64,000 nucleotides of DNA from Pyrenophora tritici-repentis. Lineage: Eukaryota; Ascomycota; Dothideomycetes; Pleosporales; Pleosporaceae. This document shows, piece after piece, positions 43,937 through 53,512 of the stretch. The notes below the pieces were generated by a model, which had not been told where the DNA came from, made no database searches, and saw only the letters and a list, made by a program, of their open reading frames with translations. The DNA lies in NCBI RefSeq assembly GCF_003171515.1, contig NC_089390.1, forward strand, positions 6,696,001-6,760,000. The letters are read 5' to 3'. Numbering within the stretch: position 1 is the first letter of the stretch; each line of letters starts with the position of its first letter. The translations under genes and the position numbers were made by a program.

Positions 43937-46900
43937 ATGGCAGGCAGCCAGAGCAACTCTGGCGATACAGACGCTGATGTTCAAGAGCAACTACTCAACT
44001 ATCCATCCGAACGCAATACAAGCAAGCGCGCAGAAACTATATCCCCAGGAGCGAAGTTTACTGCTGAACACCTTATGCGACACTGTCCATACACAGTCAC
44101 GTTTGACTATATCAACCCATCTCTCTGGGGTGTACCCGCACCAGAGGATGCAGACGAGACGCACGCAACAACCTGGGTCGCGAAGGCTATCCACGACTAC
44201 CATGTAGGAATGGAATGGGATGAGAGACTATACTTCGACTACCAATGGGACTTTGAAGGATGGACACGAGAGCTATTCCAGAAGGTTGAGCGCACTACGC
44301 TAAGATCTCTGAAGACTGTGCTCCGGTATAGGGGAGTCTATACAGGCAAATTTCGGGCTAGAGTAGCTGATTCCCTCTTCAACTTACTAGGAGGAGAAAA
44401 CGCTCCCGAATGGGACCCTGCAGAGTTCAAGGCCGAGAAGTTTGACGAACGTTCTGAGGCGTACCAGCGTCAGCAGAACGCACATCTAGCAGCCCCTATA
44501 GATAGACAAGCGCAGCAGCCACTGCAACAGACGCAGCCACTGGAACCGCTACAGCCGCAGCCACAACGTCCGTCACAGGGCGAGCAGTATAGAGTGAGAC
44601 AAGGCGTTCGAAGCCACCCGCAATATCAAGAGCTACAACAACCGCCCTACGCGATCAATGCCTATGCAGGACCACAGCCTCGACAAACGGAGCAGGCTAT
44701 GCAACCACAACAATGGTACCCGCAGACACAGACACGACCCCCAGCGACCGCATACCGCGAGGTGACACCTTTCCCTCAGCAACCTACAAACCGAGTACCT
44801 GACAGACCCCTTGGCCTACCACATGACCCGTACAAGACGCTACCGCCGCGATGGTCTCGCAACGATCGGCTCGAAGCCAATACGATCACGCAGTTCTCTA
44901 AGCTATGGGACAATAGCAACAAGTATACAGGGAATGCGTACGATCTCCTAGACGATAAGATTAAGATCTTCTTCAGCATCTGCTGGCAGGTAGATATCCA
45001 GGAGGAGCAGTTTCACGCAGTGTTTCCCCGTATCCTTACCGGGCGTGCAGAGACGTTCTACATACAGGTTGTAGAGAGAGATGATAGCTTTGCTGATGCG
45101 TACATGGCAATCAAAAACCACTTCGACCATGACGTCCATCACCAGCACTACTACACAGACTGGACGACTACAACCTTCGCTCGCACCCGCGCAGAGAACC
45201 CTGATAAGGGACTACACGAGGTTCTGCAGATCCTGCTTGACAAGCTGCAGCTATGCCAGCGTGCCCTTGGCAAGAACTTTGAGGGTGAGGATGCCCTCCG
45301 CACTACGGTCATCAATGCCTGCCGAGGAGTACCAGAACTTGAGATGGCACTGTTCAAGCCAGCCACAATCTGTGAAGGACTCTTCTCAGATCTACGATCC
45401 GCAGTGGAAACACACCTAGCACGGCAACACACCGCCCAGTTGGTCACAGAAGATCAATACTACCTAGACCGCCGATACAACGGCAATGGAAGGATCCGAG
45501 GTGGATCTCGAGGTGGAGGAGGATTCAGAGGCGGATCCAGAGGAGCATACCGAGGAGGCGAGCAGCGCGACGACAACGGACGAGGATTCAAGCCACGTTG
45601 GAGGAAGAAATGCTTTGTTTGCCGGAAGGAAGGATGCTGGTCTACCAACCACACAGATAAAGAGCGCAAAGATGCCCGTGCGCAGTTCTTCTCTACGCTA
45701 TACTTTACAGGTGCACAGCCCCCTGAGGACTTCTCCGTACATCTTGCAGAATACGAAGGGATCGAGCACACCAGCCAGTACAATCAGAGAGGCTGGAGAG
45801 AGGAGGAAGACTGCGAGGATGACGAGGATGACGACGTCGCGGAAGCACATTCTGAACACCAGTTCTTCAAGGAGCAATGCCTTGCAGACCAGGCGTTCTT
45901 GCATCATATCTCGGGCGACGACATATACAGCCGAGACGCGCCGTCAGCACCAGCATCGCAGTTCCTGCTTGAGGACCGCTACACACGATCTGTGTACCAA
46001 GGAATCCTACCAGATACAGGCGCTGCAAACGTATCCACGGTCGGCAAGGAGCAATACCTCGCACTTACGAGAGAAGATCCGACGGTTAAGTTAGACACAT
46101 CTACAGCAGGGAAAGCGTCTATTAAATTCGGAAAAGGCGAGGCTACAGCGTCGATTGGCACCGTGCAGGTCTCTACGGAGATCGGAAAAATCAACTTCGA
46201 AGTGCTCGAGGCGCCTACGCCGTTCTTGCTATGCCTTGCAGACATGGACCGCTTAAAGGTATACTTCAACAATACGACAGACGAGCTGGTTCAGGATGAC
46301 GTACACATCCCGGTGATTCGCAAATGGGGACATCCTTGGTTCCATCTAAACAAGAGAGAGAGAGCAACTATGTTCCTAACGGAGACAGAATTGCGACGGC
46401 TCCATCGACGGTTTGGACACCCAGCTGTTACGCGACTAGTCAAACTCTTAAAGGATGCTGGCCATAACGACTTCGAAGAAAGAACCCTAGAAGAAGTCAC
46501 TAAGTTCTGCCACCACTGCCAGCTCCACAGCTCCGCGCCGCGCCGATTCAAATTCACTCTTAAGGATGATCACCACTTCAACTATGAGATCCTGGTGGAC
46601 GTAATGTACCTAAGCAACAAACCTGTACTGCATGTGGTCGATTCCTCAACAGCGTTTCAAGGCGCGAGGTTCCTCAGCGCTATCTCAGCTAAAGAAACAT
46701 GGCAAGCACTGCGGATACTATGGATCGACACCTACCAGGGACCACCCGACATCATCACGCATGATGCAGGTACTAACTTCGCGAGCGCAGAGTTCCGCGC
46801 AGAAGCAAAGATCATGGGAGTCACATGCAAGCAAGTACCTACGGAGGCGCACTGGTCTATCGGCAAAACTGAGAGGTACCATGCCCCTCTACGCCGGGCA

Positions 46901-49129
46901 TGGGACATACTCCATGCAGAACTCACTGACACTATGTCCGACGACGCGATTCTCCAGATGGCTGTGAAGGCTGTTAACGATACTGCTGGCCCTGATGGAC
47001 TAGTCCCGACGTTACTAGTCTTTGGAGCGTACCCACGAATGACTGCAGAGTCACCGCCATCACCATCAATGGTCAAACGCAGCGAGGCTATTCAAAAGGC
47101 GACGAAAGCCCTGCGCAAGCTCACTGCAGAGCGCCAAGTTGCAGACGCCTTGAACACCCGCAATGGACCAGCCACTGCAGACATGCTCGCGCTCCCACTC
47201 CAGAGCGAAGTCTTAGTATGGAGAGAGAGTGATGGCTGGAATGGCCCGTACAAGATCGCCAGTACAGATGGCCACAACATCACTGTCGACATGGTTAATG
47301 GTCCAGCGACATTCAGATCAACTGTCGTTAAGCCATACTACAGACCAGACCACCTGTGGAGCGACCCTGATGCGCCACACGCGCCGAATGAGCCGAATGA
47401 GCCGCACGAGCCGATAGCAGTACCTCCGGCAGCGCAACCACGTAGAAGAGGCCGCCCTCCAGGGTCAAAGAACAAGCGGAAGGCGCACGCGTACATCACC
47501 AAGAAGGAGCAGGACGATCTTGAGCTAGCTATCAAGCTACGGAACGATGGCGTGATCACAACCTCAGGCGCCCCCTTTGAAGCGTCTGATGACCAAGAGA
47601 TCAGCGACCTAGTAGGTCGTGGAGTCTTCAAGTTTGAGCAATACGACGAGAGGCTACACAGCAAGATCCGGATCTTTAAGTCACGCCTAGTACGTGAGGT
47701 CAAGGGAAAGACAACTAAGCCTTATGAGAAATCCCGTCTGGTTATCCAAGGCTACCAAGACTATGGCAAGGAGGCTATCTTAACGCAGTCGCCAACCATC
47801 CAGCGATGTAGCCAGCGCCTGATTATGTCGCTGGCGCCTGGGCTAGTACAAAGCGGCATGAGCGTTGAGCTACGTGATATTACGCAGGCATACCCACAGG
47901 CTCAGACAACACTGAAGAGGACGATACTCGCACACCTCCCTACCGAGCTGGTACATCGATATCCAGAAGGCACGATACTCCACGTGATCAAGCCACTATA
48001 TGGGATCGCGGAGGCAGGAGTCCACTGGTGGACAACATATCACGGACACCACTGCAAGGAACTAGATATGTCAACATCTACGTACGACCCATGCCTGTTG
48101 ATCACGAACAGCGACGACGCAGACGTCTTCGGCATCGTCGGTATGCAGACAGACGACACCCTCATGCTCGGAACGACCGCGTTCTTATCACGCGAAGAGA
48201 AAAAGATCCAGAAGGCGCAGTTTAGATCAAAACCAAAGGCTATGCTGACACCAGAGGTGCAGTTAGACTTTAATGGATGTACACTTACGATGGACGCCAG
48301 CAGAGTCTTAATCCTCAGGCAGAAAGGACAAGGAGGAAGGATCAGGCTTGTTGATATTAGGGCACCCGACCGCGCGCAACAGTACACCGAGCAACGCGCC
48401 CGCGGAGCGTACATCGCATCAACATGCCAACCAGAGGCATCATTTGATCTGTCCGTAGCTGCTCAAGCGCAGCAACCATCAGACGAGGACATTAAGGCAC
48501 TCAACAAGCGCCTGAAATGGCAGATGGAGAATCTCACTCGTGGCCTACGCTACGTCACTGTCAACCTTACGGAGGCTAAGTTGATAGTCTTTGTAGACGG
48601 CTCCTTTGCCAACAACAAGGACCTCAGCTCACAGCTAGGCTTTGTCCTCATGCTCGTCAACGAGTCCATTGGCGCCAACACCTTCACAATACAAGGCAAC
48701 GTGATCCACTACAGCTCTACAAAGTGCAAGCGCATCACACGGAGCGTACTGGCCTCAGAGATCTACGGCATGGTCAACGGCTTTGACATAGGCATCGCGG
48801 TTGCAACCACGCTAAGGATAGTTACAGAACGACTTGGACTACCTGCAATTCCCTTGGTTATCTGTACAGACTCGTACTCCTTGTACGAGTGCCTAGTAAA
48901 GCTTGGGACAACGAAGGAGAAGCGCCTCATGATCGATATTATGGCGCTGCGCCAATCATATGAGCGTCGCGAGATCACGGAGATCCGCTGGATCAATGGC
49001 GAAGACAATCCTGCAGACGCCTTCACGAAGGCATCGCCAAACCGCGCTCTTGAACGCTTTATTGACGGCAATAAGCTGACAGTCCGAGTAGATGGATGGG
49101 TGCAGAGGCCAACAAGCTTTGATGTTTAA
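43937..49129 (+). CDS. Copia element 2 Gag-Pol polyprotein
   Basis: 1,730 residues, one frame, starting MAGSQS. Gag has a Gln/Pro-rich linker (about 190-290), an RGG-rich patch (about 515-545) and the variant zinc knuckle CFVCRKEGCWSTNH (about 557). Then follow protease DTGAA (about 693), HHCC pre-integrase (about 821), integrase D-D-E (about 887, 942, 978), AT-hook-like RGRPPGSKNK (about 1169), reverse transcriptase with QTDD (about 1404) and RNase H beginning FVDGS (about 1552). Domain order INT-RT-RNaseH is diagnostic of Ty1/copia. It aligns along its whole length with element 1 but with many substitutions, mostly in Gag. No frameshift or stop was seen, so it is likely active or recently so. 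Confidence 0.93.
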   Translation: MAGSQSNSGDTDADVQEQLLNYPSERNTSKRAETISPGAKFTAEHLMRHCPYTVTFDYINPSLWGVPAPEDADETHATTWVAKAIHDYHVGMEWDERLYFDYQWDFEGWTRELFQKVERTTLRSLKTVLRYRGVYTGKFRARVADSLFNLLGGENAPEWDPAEFKAEKFDERSEAYQRQQNAHLAAPIDRQAQQPLQQTQPLEPLQPQPQRPSQGEQYRVRQGVRSHPQYQELQQPPYAINAYAGPQPRQTEQAMQPQQWYPQTQTRPPATAYREVTPFPQQPTNRVPDRPLGLPHDPYKTLPPRWSRNDRLEANTITQFSKLWDNSNKYTGNAYDLLDDKIKIFFSICWQVDIQEEQFHAVFPRILTGRAETFYIQVVERDDSFADAYMAIKNHFDHDVHHQHYYTDWTTTTFARTRAENPDKGLHEVLQILLDKLQLCQRALGKNFEGEDALRTTVINACRGVPELEMALFKPATICEGLFSDLRSAVETHLARQHTAQLVTEDQYYLDRRYNGNGRIRGGSRGGGGFRGGSRGAYRGGEQRDDNGRGFKPRWRKKCFVCRKEGCWSTNHTDKERKDARAQFFSTLYFTGAQPPEDFSVHLAEYEGIEHTSQYNQRGWREEEDCEDDEDDDVAEAHSEHQFFKEQCLADQAFLHHISGDDIYSRDAPSAPASQFLLEDRYTRSVYQGILPDTGAANVSTVGKEQYLALTREDPTVKLDTSTAGKASIKFGKGEATASIGTVQVSTEIGKINFEVLEAPTPFLLCLADMDRLKVYFNNTTDELVQDDVHIPVIRKWGHPWFHLNKRERATMFLTETELRRLHRRFGHPAVTRLVKLLKDAGHNDFEERTLEEVTKFCHHCQLHSSAPRRFKFTLKDDHHFNYEILVDVMYLSNKPVLHVVDSSTAFQGARFLSAISAKETWQALRILWIDTYQGPPDIITHDAGTNFASAEFRAEAKIMGVTCKQVPTEAHWSIGKTERYHAPLRRAWDILHAELTDTMSDDAILQMAVKAVNDTAGPDGLVPTLLVFGAYPRMTAESPPSPSMVKRSEAIQKATKALRKLTAERQVADALNTRNGPATADMLALPLQSEVLVWRESDGWNGPYKIASTDGHNITVDMVNGPATFRSTVVKPYYRPDHLWSDPDAPHAPNEPNEPHEPIAVPPAAQPRRRGRPPGSKNKRKAHAYITKKEQDDLELAIKLRNDGVITTSGAPFEASDDQEISDLVGRGVFKFEQYDERLHSKIRIFKSRLVREVKGKTTKPYEKSRLVIQGYQDYGKEAILTQSPTIQRCSQRLIMSLAPGLVQSGMSVELRDITQAYPQAQTTLKRTILAHLPTELVHRYPEGTILHVIKPLYGIAEAGVHWWTTYHGHHCKELDMSTSTYDPCLLITNSDDADVFGIVGMQTDDTLMLGTTAFLSREEKKIQKAQFRSKPKAMLTPEVQLDFNGCTLTMDASRVLILRQKGQGGRIRLVDIRAPDRAQQYTEQRARGAYIASTCQPEASFDLSVAAQAQQPSDEDIKALNKRLKWQMENLTRGLRYVTVNLTEAKLIVFVDGSFANNKDLSSQLGFVLMLVNESIGANTFTIQGNVIHYSSTKCKRITRSVLASEIYGMVNGFDIGIAVATTLRIVTERLGLPAIPLVICTDSYSLYECLVKLGTTKEKRLMIDIMALRQSYERREITEIRWINGEDNPADAFTKASPNRALERFIDGNKLTVRVDGWVQRPTSFDV

Positions 49130-49194
49130 TGCTATACACTGTCACTACCGATACAAGCAGAGTTACTAGCTATCCAGAAAGAAAAGACTTCCAG

Positions 49195-49386
49195 TGTCGG
49201 ATCGTGAGTATCGGTAGAGACGTCGGCTGCTGGACACTTCGGCCCGACTTCGGCCCACCTTGCGCAAGAGCTTAGGTATACCTTCGTAGCACCTATGTTC
49301 GTAGATATCAATTAGAACCACCGAACAGAATGCATTCCTAGTTATCGTTATTTCCCTTTACGCACTTAGTGCAAAGCCAACCAACA
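49195..49386 (+). repeat. 3' LTR of copia element 2
   Basis: 192 bp, identical by eye to 43291-43482, followed by the CGGAC duplication. Confidence 0.95.
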
Positions 49387-49625
49387 CGGACATTATTTGA
49401 TTATGTGGCTATTTTAAATCGCGTGGAAAGCGATATAGAGGTAAGGAAGGAAGGAGGAAGGAGTAAGGTTAGAGAGGGACAGAATATATACCCACTCCAA
49501 GCTAATGGGAGGATTATCATTTCGGATGCTTCTTTAAAGTTCAAGATAGAAAGAGGGATTAGAGACATGGACCTACAATATGACCTTTTGGTAAACTTCA
49601 TAAAAAGGTTCGCCTCTCATGTCAT

Positions 49626-49752
49626 CAGACTCCGCAACAATCAATCGATTGACATGATTGATTCCTATATAGGTTAAAGAATTACTTCATTAGGCAGCCT
49701 TTAACCTAGATAGGAATCAATCATGCCGATCCGATTGATTGTTGCGGAGTCT
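49626..49752. mobile_element. hAT-like MITE, copy 1 (127 bp)
   Basis: Terminal inverted repeats begin CAGACTCCGCAACAATCAATC and remain complementary, with small gaps, for about 50 bases on each side of a short central loop. The 8-bp target duplication CATGTCAT flanks it at 49618-49625 and 49753-49760. CA-starting TIRs with 8-bp duplications are typical of hAT elements. There is no coding capacity. Confidence 0.87.
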
Positions 49753-50294
49753 GCATGTCATGTCCTGGCCGTATCATGCAATACTCTAGGACCGATTTTT
49801 GAGGTGCCGAAAAGAACAGGGTAACACCAACCATGACTTTATAGCAGTCATGGTCATGTAGTTGGTTCCTTTGAATATTTCAAAAAATTCGCCAGGAAAC
49901 AGAAGATATCATCTTGTCCATCATACATTTTGGCAACTGAAAATTTAGTATAAAAGTAAGAGCTTTCAACATCGTCGACCCCGACTACTGTTCCCACATA
50001 GAAGCTGTGTATCTTTTTTTTCAAATTTGGCTGTGTTAACAAGATGAGAGACACATAAGATCAGTCCATTGTTTTTTAGACAAGCGAGGAAGAAGCGGGA
50101 GAGCCATGGAATCTTAGTATACGAATTATAAAATAATACTCTAGGACAATATTGGCAGCGGAAATACAATGAATATTTTTGAACTGCCGACATTAATCTT
50201 CGCTTTTTCCTCTTTTTTTTTAGAAGACAGAAAACATAGTGACCACATCTTCATTTTAAGAAGTAACCGGAAAGAAGAACATTGGAGATTATCG

Positions 50295-50395
50295 AGTATG
50301 TTGATACGGCAAAGGTGAGGTTGAATCAAGTAACGGTCGTTGCAACGAGTTGAAGTAGATGGTTATGATTGATTAGAGGAGGTGGGCTGCAGCTC
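50295..50395 (-). repeat. Dispersed repeat, copy B
   Basis: The reverse complement contains the same ordered blocks as 42216-42330, including a perfect 18-mer at 50337-50354. It lies in opposite orientation to copy A. Confidence 0.5.
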
Positions 50396-51345
50396 GCGTA
50401 CGAACTGAATCCCACCCCACGGCACGGGCCACGCACGTAGTCACGTGCTCGCCACGTACGTACGGTGGCTCGAAACTAAGAGCAACCAACAGAGTAGATT
50501 TCTAGAAAGCAAAAGAAAAGCGCGGAGAGCAACACATAGTTCTGCCCGTATAGGTTTTAGAAGTATATTGAAAGGCAAATGTGTAGTGGTATGTGGGAGA
50601 GAGGGGGAAGCAGAGGGGAAAGAGAGCTTAAATACTGTTTTCTGCCAAGACTTGGAAGAATGTCACGGTTTGCTCTGCTCCTGCAGTCGCAACTTACCTG
50701 TGTAATGGAACGATGCCTATCTAGGACTAGCGCTGTTGACGGTCACCCACCTACATATACAGTTTGTAGACTCAGACAATACAACCTCAGTTTAATCCTT
50801 CAATTCTTCCAGTACCCACTATTCCCAACAAAGAAACATCCAGAAGGCCCTTGGCGGTTTGAAATCTGTCGGTAAGAAGTCAAAGTTTCGTTTTTATGGC
50901 TCATTTGATTCAGTGCATGATTATGGCAACTTGGCTGATTTCGTTGGAAACTCTTTTCGCGGCTTTGTTAATATCCTTCTCGTGCCAACATCCATTGAGT
51001 CCTTCTAGTTTTTGGACGCTCCTCTGGAAGATGAGTTGTTAATATGCTCATTGAAAAGAGAAACAGAACTTAATTTATATGTGCCCAGACTCATTATGCT
51101 CGTCCTAATTCGATACTGTTGCGCTCGTGGAAACCTGGTGTCCTCTACCCTCCTCGTTTGAAAACCTGAAAGCGGAGGCGCACAATGTTGTCTTAGTTCT
51201 GAGTACCTAGAAAAACAGAAGAAAATGTAAATGTATACATCATGTGAATGGTCCATGAAATGGTTTAACAGATTTCTTGATTCGTGTCAGGCGTCCACCA
51301 GGGCGCGCATATCGCATGGGTACTCCAACCCCAAAGTACATAAGC

Positions 51346-51506
51346 ACAGTCCGCAACAATCAATTAAGTGGGTCCTAGAAGGTTCAGATTGGATTGATTG
51401 ATTACCGCTTTAAGCCTAGTAGTTACCTATAGGAGTTTAAGCCCTACCTAGATAGGTAAGTGGGTCTAGGAGAGTGACCGGATTGAATTGATTGTTGCGG
51501 AGTCTA
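51346..51506. mobile_element. hAT-like MITE, copy 2 (161 bp)
   Basis: The left end CACAGTCCGCAACAATCAAT and the right-end complement TAGACTCCGCAACAATCAAT match the TIR of the copy at 49626. A perfect 8-bp duplication TACATAAG is at 51338-51345 and 51507-51514. The interior differs from copy 1. Confidence 0.85.
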
Positions 51507-51604
51507 TACATAAGTAAGTACCACAGTATTTTAACCTCGGCGTACCAAAGTGAGCCACTGTCAAGCTTCTGACCCTTGCTGAGTACGCTTCTCAGCTCCA
51601 CCAA

Positions 51605-52230
51605 CTATGCTTCTCTACTCCTAGCCCTGAGCTTATAGGCATGGTAACCGTTTTCATTATAAATCTTCAGATAGCGAAACTCCCATGTTCCTTTTCCTCG
51701 ATTATACTTGATGTCCCTATCGCCTGGCAGGTTCTCGTACAATGTAGCTGTGTCATCGCTATATATTCTTTCTACTCTCGCGACCAACTGGCGCCGCTGA
51801 AGCACTCTGTACACCGAGTAAAAGGTCAGATATTGCGACTCATTCAGCCGTTGCTGCGGCAAACACTACTACAAACCCCACGTCCGGGTAAGCGTCATAT
51901 TGGTCGCAAAACTCTTCCTCATTCTTTGGTATTTTTACAGTCAATCGTCTCGGTTCCGGGTTTGTGACTCGTCTCTCCCGCTGAATTATTCCGTTATCGC
52001 CTTCGCAGATTTTCTAATCAGGGGTGAACAAACTATCTGCCATGTATGTGATGTTGAAGACTTCCTCGAAGCTGACCTTTAATTTGGGGTGGACGCTCCC
52101 GTACGATGACATTGTAGAAGCGAAAGACAACTTCCTAATCGAACATCGTATATCGGGCTGCAATCTTGCTGATGTAGAGGCCAAGGCTGCGTGCGGGGGT
52201 CGTCTTTGGCCAACGGTATAGTTTCTTGAA
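51605..52230 (-). pseudogene. Decayed coding region of unknown origin
   Basis: The last 85 codons (51862-51605) read as a protein-like segment containing YSVYRVLQRRQLVARVER and GTWEFRYLKIYNENGY. Upstream on the same strand, protein-like stretches continue in other frames (for example KVSFEEVFNITYMADSLF, then VKIPKNEEEFCDQYDAYPDVGF), broken by a stop and at least one frameshift. I do not recognise a family. It could be a host gene relic stranded beside the repeat island, or chance; introns could explain some breaks. Confidence 0.35.
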
Positions 52231-52840
52231 TAAGGTCAAGAAGCTTATTCAGAAAACTGCGAGAAGACGTGATTAGTTAATAGTGTCGGATGCATGCTAC
52301 CGAAGAGAAAATAGTGTATAATACGAAGTGTTGTAGCCCATAAGGAAGCCAGGGCCATGATGGCATCATTTCGAAGCTAGCCCTGACCATACCTACCACA
52401 CATCTCGACCCGGAAAGCGCTATGGCACGTGACAGTTCTGATTCCCATGCTCACGTGACTCAATGCAGCTGACTCAGCAACCCAATCACCATCCCCGCGA
52501 TCCTTATTACCGAAGTCATCCCAATCCCGCCTAGCGCACGACCAACAGCCTCGGTACATCTCCACGCGCCCCAGCATCCCAAAGACCAGCCAAGCGGCCG
52601 AACCTACCCCATACTCCTTCCTCCCCTACCTATACCGCACCTTCACCGTCCGCACACGACTTAACAACTTCCAATATAACCTACGACTGGCGTACCGCTC
52701 ACCCAAAACGCGCCTCATCTCGCTATCGCTTTCCGAGACGCCGACCGCTTTTCTGATACCGATAACCGACCTTCAATAGCCGGGAGACAACACGCGCCGC
52801 AGAAACCTTATCCGCACCCGACCCACGACCACCAACAACG
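52231..52840. promoter_or_regulatory. Promoter and leader of cytochrome b5-like gene
   Basis: No coding sequence is supported. The last 300 bases are C/A-rich and pyrimidine-biased, as expected for a fungal promoter and 5' leader, ending ACCAACAACG before the ATG at 52841. Confidence 0.4.
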
Positions 52841-53176
52841 ATGTCGGAATCGCTTACCGTCAAGCAAGTTGCCGAGCATAATACTGTGGAGAAGGGCTTG
52901 TACATTATAATCGATGGCGATGTTTATAAACTGGATACTTTTGTAGAGGAGCACCCCGGTGGGTCTAAGATTCTGAAGCGCGTGGGTGGGAAGGATGCTA
53001 GTAAGCAGTTTTGGAAGGTACGCTTGATGTTGTTGGGAGATTTTTGTGTGGGGGAGAAGGAAATGTGGGTATTAGATTTGCTAACATGAATATTGCAGTA
53101 CCATAATGAGGGCGTGCTGAAGAAGTATGGGGCCAAGTTGAAGATTGGGTCGGTCAAGGAAGAGGCTAAGCTATAG
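52841..53176 (+). CDS. Small soluble cytochrome b5-like heme protein
   Basis: Two exons, 52841-53017 and 53099-53176, separated by an 81-bp phase-0 intron (53018-53098, branch GCTAAC); 84 residues. It is a minimal cytochrome b5 fold: the first axial heme ligand is His in [10 protein letters not shown] (about residue 38) and the second is the His just after the splice junction in [12 protein letters not shown] (about 61). There is no transmembrane tail or fused reductase/desaturase domain, so it is probably a free electron carrier in the cytosol or mitochondrial space. The partner is unknown. The spliced His is essential, which strongly supports the intron. Confidence 0.9.
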
Positions 53177-53512
53177 AATCATGTTGGGTAGCGATAAGAG
53201 ATAGACGGCAATGCATGAACGACACCAGGAATAGATACACAGAAGAACTTTCAGTGGGGATAAAAATAAGAAACTATAAATTAAATGGACTTTCTACTTT
53301 CTAATGGTGGCGTAATGGTATATTGCATTCTCGCTCTCGGTCGGCAAAAAAACAACAACAGCAAAAGTCGCAAACAAAACAAATGCCGTGGGTATCGTTA
53401 TCGCAAACGCCTTTCTGAAATGCTGGGGGTTCGCAAATATGCACAATCATTGCTGCGTAATAATCTCTCGTTTCTTCCGTCGCACGATAAGAGTCTTGTT
53501 AGCGTCGCACCA
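53177..53512. other. Intergenic between convergent genes
   Basis: Short 3'-to-3' spacer, A-rich around 53340-53390. No gene is seen. Confidence 0.4.

Larger units (their letters stand above)
43291..49386 (+). mobile_element. Intact Ty1/copia LTR retrotransposon, element 2 (6,096 bp)
   Basis: 192-bp LTRs (TGTCGG...CCAACA), identical by eye, with the 5-bp duplication CGGAC at 43286-43290 and 49387-49391. It shares the post-LTR 15-mer and the pre-LTR purine run with element 1, but LTRs and coding sequence differ clearly, so it is a related but separate family. The Gag-Pol frame is intact, so the insertion is recent. Confidence 0.95.
49392..51250. other. Gene-free repeat-rich stretch downstream of copia element 2
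   Basis: Apart from the MITE and a dispersed repeat near 50.3 kb, there are satellite-like pieces (TTTTAGAAGACAG at about 50217 and TTTTAGAAGTATA at about 50555, the latter followed by purine-rich sequence). Only short, unconvincing ORFs are present. Confidence 0.5.
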
